A stretch of DNA of 64,000 nt from Pseudarthrobacter defluvii (GTDB taxonomy: Bacteria; Actinomycetota; Actinomycetes; Actinomycetales; Micrococcaceae). A program made the translations under genes and the position numbers. Under the pieces are notes generated by a model. That model had not been told where the DNA came from, did no database searches, and saw nothing but the letters and a program-made list of their open reading frames with translations. Positions 16,962 to 24,535 of the stretch are shown here, in pieces (the stretch's first letter is position 1; every line of letters begins with the position of its first letter). The stretch is taken from NCBI RefSeq assembly GCF_030323865.1, contig NZ_CP066362.1:3720001-3784000 (forward strand), written 5' to 3'.

Positions 16962-18542
16962 TCAGAGCCTCTCGAGCTTGGTGTCGTTGGGGACCTTATA
17001 GTACGTGGAAACGTTGGTGGTGGCCTGGTTCTCGGTCTTGACCTCCACCTCGCCCAGCTTCACGTCGAAGCCTGCCTCATTCTTGGCAGTAACCACCGAG
17101 TTCACCTGGACAGTGGCGGAACCGGCCTCGTAAAGCCGGGCTGCGTCGCGGGCGGCGCCCGTGTCATTCCCCAGGGCGACGTTGCGCAGGTAGCTGTCGA
17201 TGATGGGGCGGTTCTCCGGGGAGTAGTCCACGTCGATCTTGACGGTGCCCTGGGTTCCTGCCGTGACGGTGGAATCGAATTTTGCGGCCTCTGTCTTCAC
17301 ACCGGAGGTGACGCCCTGCGCCACGGTGCCGTCCATCGACACCGAGACGGAGTCAATGTTGTTGCTCTTGTCCATGTTGACCTGCAGCCCGCCCTTGCCC
17401 GACGCCTCGAAGACCCGGCCGTCAAGCTTAAGCTGGCCCTGCGCGGAGATCTCACCGCTGGCTGTGGAAGTTCCGTCCGTCAGGTTCCGCTCATAGGCCA
17501 GGTCCAGCTTCGCCCCGCCCGAGGCCGTGCCGGCCTCACCCTTTGCATCGAGCGAGAACGTGCCCTTGGCCTTGTCCGTCTGTCCCATGGAACCGTTGTC
17601 CTTGGCAGCGTCATTGATGGTGTCCAGGACGTAGCCGGGAGGATTGCCCGCCACATCCTTGATCTCGCCGATGCTGTCCGGCGGCAAGTCCCGGTACATC
17701 TGTTCGCGGGCAGCCATGGCTTCCTCCACGCTCCCGAAGGTGTACTCGCGCGATACCTCGCCGGTCAGGGTGGCCCCCGCCGTGCCGGTGGTGTCATTCA
17801 CGCCGAGGCCCAGGTTTCCGTACACCTTCATGGTGGCGGACCCGTCGGCGTTCTCCACCACCTCGGTCCCCACTTCGGCACCCCCGTGGACCCAGGCGAC
17901 CCTGGCTTCGATGGAGGCCTTGCCCGTCTCCGAATAGACCGGGATGTCCGCCTTGGCCAGCTCCTGGAGGTGCTGCTTGGCCAGCTGCTGCGCGGCCGCG
18001 GGGATTCCGCCGTCCATGCGCATGAGGTCTTCGGCGAAGGGGCCATCGCTGCCCTCGCCCTCGATCAGGTATCTGCGGTCGGCGTCGGACAGCCCGGCCC
18101 ACCACTTCGCCTGCTCTTCGGGGCTGGCGTTGAGCATCCGGTCAAGCCCAGACTCCAGTTCCCGGTGGTGTTCCGCGAGCGCCCTGGCGGCTTCGGCCTT
18201 TTCCTGGAACCATTCCTTGGCCTGCGTCGCCAAAGAGGTGATCCGGTCCCAGGTGCCGCCGCCGGAGCCGCCGCTTCCCTGGGCGGAAGCTTTCTCCTGC
18301 TCGTCGGCGTGCTTCATCAGGATTTTGGAGTTTTCCCGAAGGCTGGCGACGACTTTGTCGAGGCTGGGCCGGTGGCTGGCGCTCCACTCCTGGCGGAAGC
18401 GTTCACCGTCCCTGCCCTTCCAGGGCGCGGACTGGATCTGGCTGTGCAGCGAGCCGGCACGGCTGCTCAGCAGGGACGCTGCCTGGTCCGCCGCTTTGGC
18501 CAGCGCCCGCAGCTGGCTTATGTCTGCGCCGTAAAAAGTCAT
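16962..18542 (-). CDS. WXG100-like N-terminal protein with beta-rich C-terminus (putative type VII-secreted)
   Basis: This is a 526-residue protein. Residues 1-85 form a helix-turn-helix pair with a W-x-G turn (APWKGRDGERF), as in ESX/WXG100 substrates. Residues 100-170 are a charged helical stretch, and WWAGLSDADRRYLIEG resembles a motif seen before DUF1023 domains in actinobacterial ESX-associated proteins. Residues about 210-520 are repetitive, beta-rich and mostly acidic (TLTGEVSREYTFG, KGTFSLDAKGEAGTASGGAKLDL). No enzymatic motif was recognised. No ESX machinery genes lie nearby. It forms an operon with the small gene downstream. Confidence 0.7.
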   Translation of the reverse strand: MTFYGADISQLRALAKAADQAASLLSSRAGSLHSQIQSAPWKGRDGERFRQEWSASHRPSLDKVVASLRENSKILMKHADEQEKASAQGSGGSGGGTWDRITSLATQAKEWFQEKAEAARALAEHHRELESGLDRMLNASPEEQAKWWAGLSDADRRYLIEGEGSDGPFAEDLMRMDGGIPAAAQQLAKQHLQELAKADIPVYSETGKASIEARVAWVHGGAEVGTEVVENADGSATMKVYGNLGLGVNDTTGTAGATLTGEVSREYTFGSVEEAMAAREQMYRDLPPDSIGEIKDVAGNPPGYVLDTINDAAKDNGSMGQTDKAKGTFSLDAKGEAGTASGGAKLDLAYERNLTDGTSTASGEISAQGQLKLDGRVFEASGKGGLQVNMDKSNNIDSVSVSMDGTVAQGVTSGVKTEAAKFDSTVTAGTQGTVKIDVDYSPENRPIIDSYLRNVALGNDTGAARDAARLYEAGSATVQVNSVVTAKNEAGFDVKLGEVEVKTENQATTNVSTYYKVPNDTKLERL

Positions 18543-18564
18543 GGTTTCCCCCGGGAAAAGAGTG

Positions 18565-18640
18565 CGGTACCTGTCAATCGATGGTCCTTATGGTTGCACA
18601 GGTACCGGGACCGGGCGATGGGGATCCCTCCCCATCGCCC
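18565..18640. other. two adjacent perfect hairpins in a divergent intergenic region
   Basis: Hairpin 1 has arms CGGTACCTGT (18565-18574) and ACAGGTACCG (18598-18607), perfect over 10 bp. Hairpin 2 has arms GGGCGATGGGG (18613-18623) and CCCCATCGCCC (18630-18640), perfect over 11 bp with a 6-nt loop. They lie between the divergent WXG100-like and DUF1206 genes, where terminators are not expected. They could be operator palindromes or leader structures. Confidence 0.6.
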
Positions 18641-18802
18641 CAGCCTCCCCATGCCGCGGTATTCCGGGAGGCGACGATGTGAGGAGCCGACTGTCCACCA
18701 TCCCGGCACACGTGGCACGATTGCCCTTGTACGAAGGGCACGCACACCAGCGCACTACCGCGCCTGCTCAAAGGAAAGACGATAAAAGAAGAACTGAAAC
18801 AG

Positions 18803-19612
18803 GTGGTCGACAAGGCCGAGGACGTCACGAATTCGCGCATCCTCGAGCTCCTGGCCCGGGCCGGGTTTGCGGTCAGCGGCATCCTGCACCTGCTGGTGGG
18901 TGCCATTGCGGTCCGGCTCGCCGTGGGCGGAACGGGCAGCGCGGATTTCAGCGGCGCGGTGGCCGAGTTGGCAACCATGCCTGTGGGTCCGTTCCTGCTG
19001 TGGGGCAGCTTCGCGGCCTGCGCCGCGTTGTCGCTCTGGCAGACGGGCGATGCGATTTTCGACTTCAACCACCAGGCCACCAAGACAAAGGTCAAGAACA
19101 AGGCCAAGGCCGCCCTGCAGGCGGTTGTATACGCCGTCCTGGCCGTGACTCTTTGGCATTTTGTCACTGGCACCGGGACAGGCGGGGACAACCGCAAGGC
19201 CACCAGCGATTTCACCATCGCCATGGTGCAGGCCCCGGGCGGGGTGGCCTTGCTCGTGCTGATTGGCTTGGCCGTGGCGGTGGCGGGCGTGGCCTACGGC
19301 ATGCGCGGCCCTAAAAAGTCCTTCGAGAAGCACCTGAGGATGCCGGCCTCCGGGACGACGCGGACGGCGGTGGTTACCCTGGGCGTTGCGGGTTACCTGG
19401 CCAAGGGCGCGGTGCTGCTGCTGACCGGCCTGCTCATCGTGATTGCCACCATCAAGGAACACCCGGAGGACTCCACCGGCCTGGACGGCGGTCTGCGTGC
19501 CCTCCGGGACCAGCCCATGGGCCCCTATCTCCTCGCCGCAGTGGGAGCCGGGCTGGTCTGCTACGGCGCGTACATGATCATGCGCGCCCGGCTGGCCAAA
19601 ATGACCAAGTAG
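18803..19612 (+). CDS. DUF1206 membrane protein
   Basis: This is a 269-residue protein with six hydrophobic segments arranged as three DUF1206 repeats of two helices each (LLARAGFAVSGILHLLVGAIAVRLA; LQAVVYAVLAVTLWHF; TLGVAGYLAKGAVLLLTGLLIV). The first canonical start, GTG 18803, has no ribosome site. A strong AAAGGAAAG at 18770-18778 instead points at an in-frame ATA at 18782, which would add seven residues (xKEELKQ). The function of DUF1206 proteins is unknown. Confidence 0.85.
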   Translation: MVDKAEDVTNSRILELLARAGFAVSGILHLLVGAIAVRLAVGGTGSADFSGAVAELATMPVGPFLLWGSFAACAALSLWQTGDAIFDFNHQATKTKVKNKAKAALQAVVYAVLAVTLWHFVTGTGTGGDNRKATSDFTIAMVQAPGGVALLVLIGLAVAVAGVAYGMRGPKKSFEKHLRMPASGTTRTAVVTLGVAGYLAKGAVLLLTGLLIVIATIKEHPEDSTGLDGGLRALRDQPMGPYLLAAVGAGLVCYGAYMIMRARLAKMTK

Positions 19613-19639
19613 CCGGCCGAAGTGTGATGAGGTGGGGGA

Positions 19640-20140
19640 ATGCCCCAGGTACGTGCCGAACGCCTAATCCGCATCGACCCGGAGACTGCGTTTGCCTTCT
19701 CCCAGACCACCGGGGAGTTCCGCCTCAAATGGGACCCCTTCATCTCCGCCCAAGCTTTCCTTGACGGAGCGCAGGCAGCGGGCAAGGGCGTCCGCACCCG
19801 CACCAGGTCCCGCCTGGGCCTGAAGATGGTAAGCCAGTACGTCTCGTACGCCCCTCCCCGGAACGTGGGCATGACCATGGTTTCAGGGCCCTGGTTCTTC
19901 ACGAACTTTGGTGGCGGCTGGCGTTTCACGGCTGACGACGGCGGCACCCGGGCCGTCTGGAAGTACACCTTTTCGTGCCGCCCGGCCCTGCTCCGGCCCA
20001 TCATGGAACGGATCGGTGGCTGGCTGTTGCGCTACGAGATCGAACGGCGGATTGATGCCTTCGCCCGTGCCTGCGAGGACGAGGCCCTGGTGGCGGAGTT
20101 CAAAGCACTGGGGAACCGGGACCACTGGCCAAGGACCTAG
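19640..20140 (+). CDS. SRPBCC-superfamily (polyketide cyclase/START-like) protein
   Basis: This 166-residue protein is built as the helix-grip fold. It opens RLIRIDPETAFAFSQTTGEFRLKWDPF, has a curved central sheet (PRNVGMTMVSGPWFFTNFGGGWRFT), and ends with a long C-terminal helix (ERRIDAFARACEDEA). Members bind hydrophobic ligands; no ligand is indicated. The GTG start with GGTGGGGG upstream is reasonable. Its stop overlaps the stop of the convergent anti-sigma gene in CTAG. Confidence 0.78.
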   Translation: MPQVRAERLIRIDPETAFAFSQTTGEFRLKWDPFISAQAFLDGAQAAGKGVRTRTRSRLGLKMVSQYVSYAPPRNVGMTMVSGPWFFTNFGGGWRFTADDGGTRAVWKYTFSCRPALLRPIMERIGGWLLRYEIERRIDAFARACEDEALVAEFKALGNRDHWPRT

Positions 20141-20790
20141 GGAACCGTAATCACCGCCACCGCGTGCTGCGCACCGTCCCTCAGCTCCACGCTGGAGATG
20201 CTGCCCAGCTGGATGGGCGTTGCACCCGTGACCTTGACCTTTCCGCTGGGCGTGGCCGTCCAGGCACAGGCCCGGTCCTCCCCGCCGGCGCGGTCTCGCA
20301 CCCACAGCGAGAGCGTCCCATCCGCCGGCAGGCTGCTGCCGCTCACCGCAAGCTCGGTCCCCCACGTCTTCCGGGCCATGTCGATGTTCACCTGCAGCCC
20401 TCCCCCGGACACCACGGAATAGGTTGCGTCCGGCTGCGGCGGCCGGGCCAGCAAAGGCCCCACCGCCAGGCCCACCGCCAGGCAGGCAGCGGCGACCGCG
20501 CCCGCCAGCGCTGCCCAACGCCGTCGTGATGTCCGACGCCGGCGCGCCAGTTCGTCGAACAGGCGGACGGGGACGCCCGGGTCAGCCGTCTCGCTGCCGG
20601 GAGCGTCGGTAAGCGCCACGGCGTCGGGGACGGGAAGCGCGTCCAGCAGCGCGGGCACCTTCTCCAGCACTGCAAGTTCCTTGCGGCAGCCGGTGCAGCC
20701 CTGCAGATGTGCCTCGAAGAGGGCAAGGTCGGCGGGCTCGAGGCCGCCCAGCACATAGACGCCCAGCAAAGTGTGCGGATTGGTGCTCAC
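20137..20790 (-). CDS. zinc-finger anti-sigma factor (RskA-like)
   Basis: This is a 217-residue single-pass membrane protein. The N-terminal zinc-finger anti-sigma motif HLQGCTGC (HxxxCxxC, about residues 28-35) lies in a helical domain expected to hold the sigma factor. One transmembrane helix follows (WAALAGAVAAACLAVGLAV, about 91-109). The extracytoplasmic half is an RskA-type beta domain (TWGTELAVSGSSLP ... LWVRDRAGGE). It overlaps the upstream sigma gene by 4 nt, the classic cognate pair arrangement. Confidence 0.9.
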   Translation of the reverse strand: MSTNPHTLLGVYVLGGLEPADLALFEAHLQGCTGCRKELAVLEKVPALLDALPVPDAVALTDAPGSETADPGVPVRLFDELARRRRTSRRRWAALAGAVAAACLAVGLAVGPLLARPPQPDATYSVVSGGGLQVNIDMARKTWGTELAVSGSSLPADGTLSLWVRDRAGGEDRACAWTATPSGKVKVTGATPIQLGSISSVELRDGAQHAVAVITVP

Positions 20791-21287
20791 CGTTCCACCC
20801 CCATTTCGTCCAGGATGGTGCGCAGGGCCCGGAGTGCATAGTACGCGCGGGACTTGACCGTGCCACTGGGGATGTTGAGCTGGACCGCTGCCTCGTTGAC
20901 CGTGAAGCGGCGGTAATGCAGGGCCACCAGGACGTCCCGGTGTTCCTTGCTCAGCCGGAGCAATGCCTCCTCCATCAGCACCCGGTTGAGCAGCTCATCA
21001 ACGCGTCCCATCACCTCGACCGGGTCGGTGGGGCTGCCCTCCAGCGCCTCCGGCGGGCGGCGCCGGCTCCGGCGGTAGTTATCGATCATGATGTTCCTGG
21101 CTGTGCGGTACAAGTAACTGCGGAAGCTGCCGTTGACGTCCGGGGCGTGCTGCCAGACGCGGAGCACGGTTTCCTGCACCACGTCCTCCGCGATCTGGGG
21201 GTCATGGGTGGCGCTGAGCACGAACCGGCGCAGGGCGCTGCCGTGTTCACGGTAGATGGACTCCACCACGCTGTCGTCGAGCGGCAT
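20787..21287 (-). CDS. ECF-type RNA polymerase sigma factor
   Basis: This is a 166-residue sigma-70 family factor. The start is ATG 21287 because GGGAGG precedes it by 6 nt; an ATG 33 nt upstream lacks such a site. Region 2 is FVLSATHDPQIAEDVVQETVLRVW with the -10-contacting YLYRTARNIMIDNYRR. Region 4 is LRLSKEHRDVLVALHYRRFTVNEAA then IPSGTVKSRAYYALRAL. It is translationally coupled to its anti-sigma factor. A good ECF promoter lies about 100 nt upstream on the same strand, implying autoregulation. Confidence 0.92.
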   Translation of the reverse strand: MPLDDSVVESIYREHGSALRRFVLSATHDPQIAEDVVQETVLRVWQHAPDVNGSFRSYLYRTARNIMIDNYRRSRRRPPEALEGSPTDPVEVMGRVDELLNRVLMEEALLRLSKEHRDVLVALHYRRFTVNEAAVQLNIPSGTVKSRAYYALRALRTILDEMGVER

Positions 21288-21387
21288 CCCGGCCCTCCCA
21301 TCGTTGCCCCGGCGCTGCACCGCCCATGTCCCCTCACGCGGCCGGCTGCGCGGGAACGCCGCAGCAACCGGCGCTCCTGGCTGTTAC

Positions 21388-21413
21388 CACGTATCAAGCC
21401 TCCCAACGGTTCA
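21388..21413 (-). promoter_or_regulatory. ECF-type promoter of the sigma/anti-sigma operon
   Basis: On the minus strand TGAACC (21413-21408) is followed by a 16-nt spacer and CGTGGTA (from 21391). This matches the general ECF pattern of an AAC-containing -35 and CGT -10, and it matches the promoter on the opposite strand. The expected leader to the sigma start is about 95 nt. Confidence 0.75.
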
Positions 21414-21447
21414 ACGGCCCGCTCCGTAGCCCCGCTCGACGGTGATG

Positions 21448-21476
21448 TGAACCATTCTTTACCCGGCGGCGTCGTA
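21448..21476 (+). promoter_or_regulatory. ECF-type promoter of the lipoprotein gene
   Basis: TGAACC (21448-21453), a 16-nt spacer, then CGTCGTA (21470-21476). The -35 is identical and the -10 differs by one base from the promoter driving the divergent sigma operon. The predicted leader to the ATG at 21572 is about 90 nt. Confidence 0.77.
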
Positions 21477-21571
21477 GGGGTAGGCGCCCAGTGGCAGGAG
21501 TCCGGGCGCCGGCCATGACGGCATCAGCCACGAAGATCCCGGCAGGGAACATCACAGCCAAGGAGCACACC

Positions 21572-22153
21572 ATGAAACAACATCTCGGGGCAGGCCTTGC
21601 CATCCTGGCCCTGGCGGCAACCCTGAGCGGCTGCGGCAGCAGCAGTACAGCGCCGGCAGGCAGCAGCCCGGCTGCGGGCAGCACAACCGGCAGCACCGCC
21701 GGCACCGGCTCGTCCGGGGCGTCGTCTGCCAGCCCGTCCCCAACTTCTTCGTCACCGCCCGCATCATCGTCGCAGGCGGGGGCCGCTGTCGACCTTAAGA
21801 CGGCTTCCTCGACGGCAGGCAGCGTCGTGGTGGACGCGAAAGGGATGAGCCTCTACTTCTTCACCAAGGACACCAAGGACTCCGGCAACAGCGCATGCAC
21901 CGGTTCCTGCCTGGTCTCGTGGCCGCCGCTGACCACCACCTCGGGCACACCATCGGCCGAGGGAGTGACCGGGAAACTGGGCACCATCAGCACTCCGGAC
22001 GGGAAGAAACAGGTGACCCTGAACGGCATGCCGCTGTACTACTTCGCGAAGGACACCAAGCCGGGCGACACCCTTGGCCAGGGCGTTGGCGGCGTCTGGT
22101 ACCTGTCGGATCCGTCCGGTGCGATGATCAAGGCCGCCGGCCAGGGTTACTAG
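21572..22153 (+). CDS. secreted lipoprotein of the COG4315 / Lipoprotein_15 repeat family
   Basis: This 193-residue protein starts at ATG 21572 after AAGGAG. The signal peptide ends in a lipobox LSGC (cysteine about residue 21), followed by a 55-residue Ser/Thr/Pro/Gly linker. Two PF03640-type repeats follow: GMSLYFFTKDT with CTGSCLVSWPPL, and GMPLYYFAKDT. The family is surface-exposed with unknown role; redox or haem-linked roles have been suggested. The ECF promoter upstream places it as the likely main target of the adjacent sigma factor. Confidence 0.88.
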   Translation: MKQHLGAGLAILALAATLSGCGSSSTAPAGSSPAAGSTTGSTAGTGSSGASSASPSPTSSSPPASSSQAGAAVDLKTASSTAGSVVVDAKGMSLYFFTKDTKDSGNSACTGSCLVSWPPLTTTSGTPSAEGVTGKLGTISTPDGKKQVTLNGMPLYYFAKDTKPGDTLGQGVGGVWYLSDPSGAMIKAAGQGY

Positions 22154-22166
22154 GGCTGCGTTCGGC

Positions 22167-22985
22167 CTACTTCAGCGGAACGTCGGGGACCTTGCCCGGA
22201 AGCGGGATTTCCGTGGGCACCGGAACAGGCAGTTTGGGGCTGCCCTGTTCCAGGCCCTTCTTGACTTCCCCCGGAACATCCGTGGGAAGTGAAGGCCGCG
22301 CCGGGGTCTCCGCCGGCTTTTCCGCGGGTACTCCGTGGGTGGGGGCGTTCCCGGGCCGGGCAGGAACGCTCGACGGCGCCACCACGGCAGGTGCCGACGC
22401 AGGCGCCGGTGCCGCCGGAACGGAGTCCGGGCTGCTGGTTGCCGACGGCCGGGATGCCACGGGCATGGGTGCGGGTGCCTGGCCGCCGGTGTTCCCTGCG
22501 GGCGTCACGCCGGAGCCTGTCACGAAAGTGGTGACGGCATGGTTCAGCTGGGTGAAGGAGTCGCGGAAGCCCTGGTCCGAGGCGGCGGCAACCGCACCGC
22601 CGGCCGCCAGCGATGCCGCTACGGACAGTGTGGTGAGCGTGATGCGGCGCTTGGCCTTGCGGCGGGCGGCGAGTTCGTCAGCAGGCTGGTCCGCGGTTTT
22701 CGATGCGGCCCAGTGCTGCCCTGCGCCGGCTTGGGCGGCGCAGTCTTCAACGGTGGCCCCTGCTGTGGGTCCGGCGGTGGGAAGCACAGAGGTTTCGGCC
22801 AGCGTGGCTGCTCGCGATGAGCCTGCCATCAACGCCGCGATTTCGGCGGAGGGCGCCGGTGCCTCTGCTGCGAGGGATCGCAGGTCGGCCAGGGCGTCGC
22901 GGAGCTGGCCGTCGTCGCCCATGCCTGCCTCCAGCAGGAGCTGGTCAATGGCCCCGCCATTGCGGGATCCTGCGGTGTCACTCAT
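22167..22985 (-). CDS. putative anti-sigma factor, single-pass membrane protein with Pro/Ala-rich exterior
   Basis: This is a 272-residue protein whose start overlaps the end of the preceding ECF sigma gene by 8 nt. Residues 1-110 are soluble and acidic, without a HxxxCxxC zinc motif. One transmembrane segment (about 114-135, TLTTLSVAASLAAGGAVAAA) follows a basic stretch RRKAKRR. The outer part, residues 150-272, is low-complexity (Pro, Ala, Val, Ser) and ends PVPTEIPLPGKVPDVPLK. Gene order and topology suggest a non-zinc anti-sigma factor. There is no direct motif proof. Confidence 0.65.
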   Translation of the reverse strand: MSDTAGSRNGGAIDQLLLEAGMGDDGQLRDALADLRSLAAEAPAPSAEIAALMAGSSRAATLAETSVLPTAGPTAGATVEDCAAQAGAGQHWAASKTADQPADELAARRKAKRRITLTTLSVAASLAAGGAVAAASDQGFRDSFTQLNHAVTTFVTGSGVTPAGNTGGQAPAPMPVASRPSATSSPDSVPAAPAPASAPAVVAPSSVPARPGNAPTHGVPAEKPAETPARPSLPTDVPGEVKKGLEQGSPKLPVPVPTEIPLPGKVPDVPLK

Positions 22986-23541
22986 GATGTGCCTGGTTTC
23001 TCTTGAGCGTTTGTGCCTTGAGGTTCTGCAGGGCCCGGCGCTGGAGCTGCTTGATGGCTCCGGCGCTCTTGCCCATGATGGCGGCCACCTGGTCGATGGA
23101 CAGATCGGCCACGACGCGAAGGGCCAGGACCTCCTGGTGTTCCTCGCTGAGCCCCGCCAGCATGGCCGCGGCTCCGCCGGTCAGTTCCACGGCGTGGTCT
23201 TCGGCTGACGGCGTGGTCCGGCCGTCGTGCTGGGGGTCGTAGGGTGTGAGCTGCGGCCTGCGCTCCAGCCGGCGGTAGTGGTCCACCATGCGGGCGTGGG
23301 CAATGGAGAAGATCAGGGACTTGGCCCCCTGCATGCCGCCGGTAAGGCTGCTGATCCGGGGATAGAAGGCCAGGAAGACGTCCTGGGTGACGGCCTCGGG
23401 GTCATCCACTCCGCGCGCTTTGAGGTACCCCTGCACCGGGCCCGCGAAGGTTCGATAGGCAGCAGCGAACAACGCGGCCGGATCGGTTCCGGCTGCGTTG
23501 TCGAATATATCGATTTCTTCTTGGGCCAAAGTGTCTAGCAC
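22978..23541 (-). CDS. ECF-type RNA polymerase sigma factor (second system)
   Basis: This is a 187-residue factor. I prefer GTG 23541 because GGAGGAG lies 6 nt before it; ATG 23556, five codons upstream, is the alternative. Region 2 is GVDDPEAVTQDVFLAFYPRI with IFSIAHARMVDHYRRLERR. Region 4 is LSEEHQEVLALRVVADLSIDQVAAI with GAIKQLQRRALQNLK. The next gene overlaps it and probably encodes its membrane regulator. No confident promoter was seen directly upstream. Confidence 0.88.
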   Translation of the reverse strand: MLDTLAQEEIDIFDNAAGTDPAALFAAAYRTFAGPVQGYLKARGVDDPEAVTQDVFLAFYPRISSLTGGMQGAKSLIFSIAHARMVDHYRRLERRPQLTPYDPQHDGRTTPSAEDHAVELTGGAAAMLAGLSEEHQEVLALRVVADLSIDQVAAIMGKSAGAIKQLQRRALQNLKAQTLKRNQAHHE

Positions 23542-23684
23542 CAGCGGCTCCTCCATCCCGGAACCTGGCTCACGCCGTGTCCCGGTTTCCGGTACGGACT
23601 GCCAGTCCCCCTGGTCATCCGGCTGCTTCTTTGCGGGTCTTTCAGGGGCGCCCTGCCAACCATGCGCGCCCCGCCCGGCTGACC

Positions 23685-23710
23685 GGACTGCGGCCGGTAA
23701 GCCGCAGTCC
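23685..23710 (-). terminator. hairpin after the PAV-repeat gene
   Basis: A perfect 10-bp stem (GGACTGCGGC 23685-23694, GCCGCAGTCC 23701-23710) with a 6-nt loop lies 18 nt beyond the stop of the PAV-repeat gene and upstream of the sigma gene on the same strand. There is no U-run. It probably separates the two transcription units or attenuates read-through. Confidence 0.5.
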
Positions 23711-23727
23711 AGACTAGCCAATGAGCC

Positions 23728-24444
23728 TTAGCGGGCCGAAACCGACGGCGCGTGGACCGTGTTGCCCGTGGCCGGAACAGCGGGGACAGCAGGAACCGCG
23801 GGGACGGTGGTCTTGCCGTCGACACCCGGAACTGCCGGAACGGCGGGAACTGCGGGAACCGACGGAACAGCCGGAACCTCGGGCTTTTCAGCCTGGACGG
23901 ACACGGAACCCTTGGTTTCGGCGCCGGCCTTCGCGGCGGCGTCAGCCTTGGTAACGACGTCAGCGCAGTAGCTCTTGATGTTCGCATCACCCTGGGCTGC
24001 GATGGACAGCGAGGAGAACGCCTTGGAGGAAGCGTCCAGGCCACCGTGGGTGAAGGCGGTGCAGAGGCCCAGGGCGGCGGGGCCGGCAGCGTCAACGGCC
24101 GTGTTGGCCTTTGCCGTCTCCGTTGCGTCGGCGCTGACGTTTTCGTCCGAAGCCTCGGCGGTGGCGGAAGCCTTGGCGGTGGCGTCCCCGGTGGCTTCTG
24201 CGGTCTTCACGGCATCGGACACAGCGGCGGTTGCGGTGGGAGCGGGGGTTGCCTTCGCGTCAGCAGCTGTTTCCGCTGCCAGCTTGGGGGCGGGAGCACC
24301 GAAGACATCGTGGGCGGTCTGCTGGGCCTGGGTGGGGAGGACGCCCGAGACGGCGGCGGCACCGGTTCCTCCTACTGCCAGGGTTCCGGCGGCCAGGACT
24401 CCGGCGGCGACTTTGCTGGTGGCGAGAACGGTGAACACAGACAT
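23728..24444 (-). CDS. exported low-complexity protein with PAV repeats
   Basis: This is a 238-residue protein. Its N-terminal hydrophobic segment (about residues 8-36, TSKVAAGVLAAGTLAVGGTG) serves as a signal or anchor, followed by GVLPTQAQQTAHDVFGAP. Residues 50-125 are Ala/Thr/Glu-rich. Residues 126-190 contain two cysteines (GLCTAF, SYCADV) that could pair outside the cell. The C-terminus holds tandem P-A-V tripeptides in two blocks split by GVDGKTTV. GGAG precedes the ATG. It lies just upstream of the second ECF system and has an ECF-like promoter of its own. Confidence 0.7.
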   Translation of the reverse strand: MSVFTVLATSKVAAGVLAAGTLAVGGTGAAAVSGVLPTQAQQTAHDVFGAPAPKLAAETAADAKATPAPTATAAVSDAVKTAEATGDATAKASATAEASDENVSADATETAKANTAVDAAGPAALGLCTAFTHGGLDASSKAFSSLSIAAQGDANIKSYCADVVTKADAAAKAGAETKGSVSVQAEKPEVPAVPSVPAVPAVPAVPGVDGKTTVPAVPAVPAVPATGNTVHAPSVSAR

Positions 24445-24478
24445 TTACTTCTCCAAAACCTAGACAACACATCGGACT

Positions 24479-24535
24479 GGGCCCGCCGCGCGGGCCCATC
24501 ACCGACTACATCGCCTGGGTTCGCGGAAAGGTTAC
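24479..24535 (-). promoter_or_regulatory. possible ECF-like promoter and leader hairpin of the PAV-repeat gene
   Basis: On the minus strand GTAACC (24535-24530), a 16-nt spacer and CGATGTAGT (from 24513) resemble an ECF promoter of a different specificity from the one at 21.4 kb. Between it and the start codon lies a perfect 8-bp hairpin GGGCCCGC / GCGGGCCC (24479-24497). The -35 overlaps the stop codon of the upstream gene. Confidence 0.4.

Noticed and set aside
18572..18577. Perfect TTGACA on the minus strand before the WXG100-like gene
   Set aside because: The sequence 16-18 nt downstream is CCCGGG, with nothing like a -10 box. It also lies inside a hairpin arm.
20137..20140. Possible fusion or frameshift between the SRPBCC and anti-sigma genes
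   Set aside because: They are convergent and simply share a CTAG at their stop codons, as the VOC and YccF genes do at 2453-2456.
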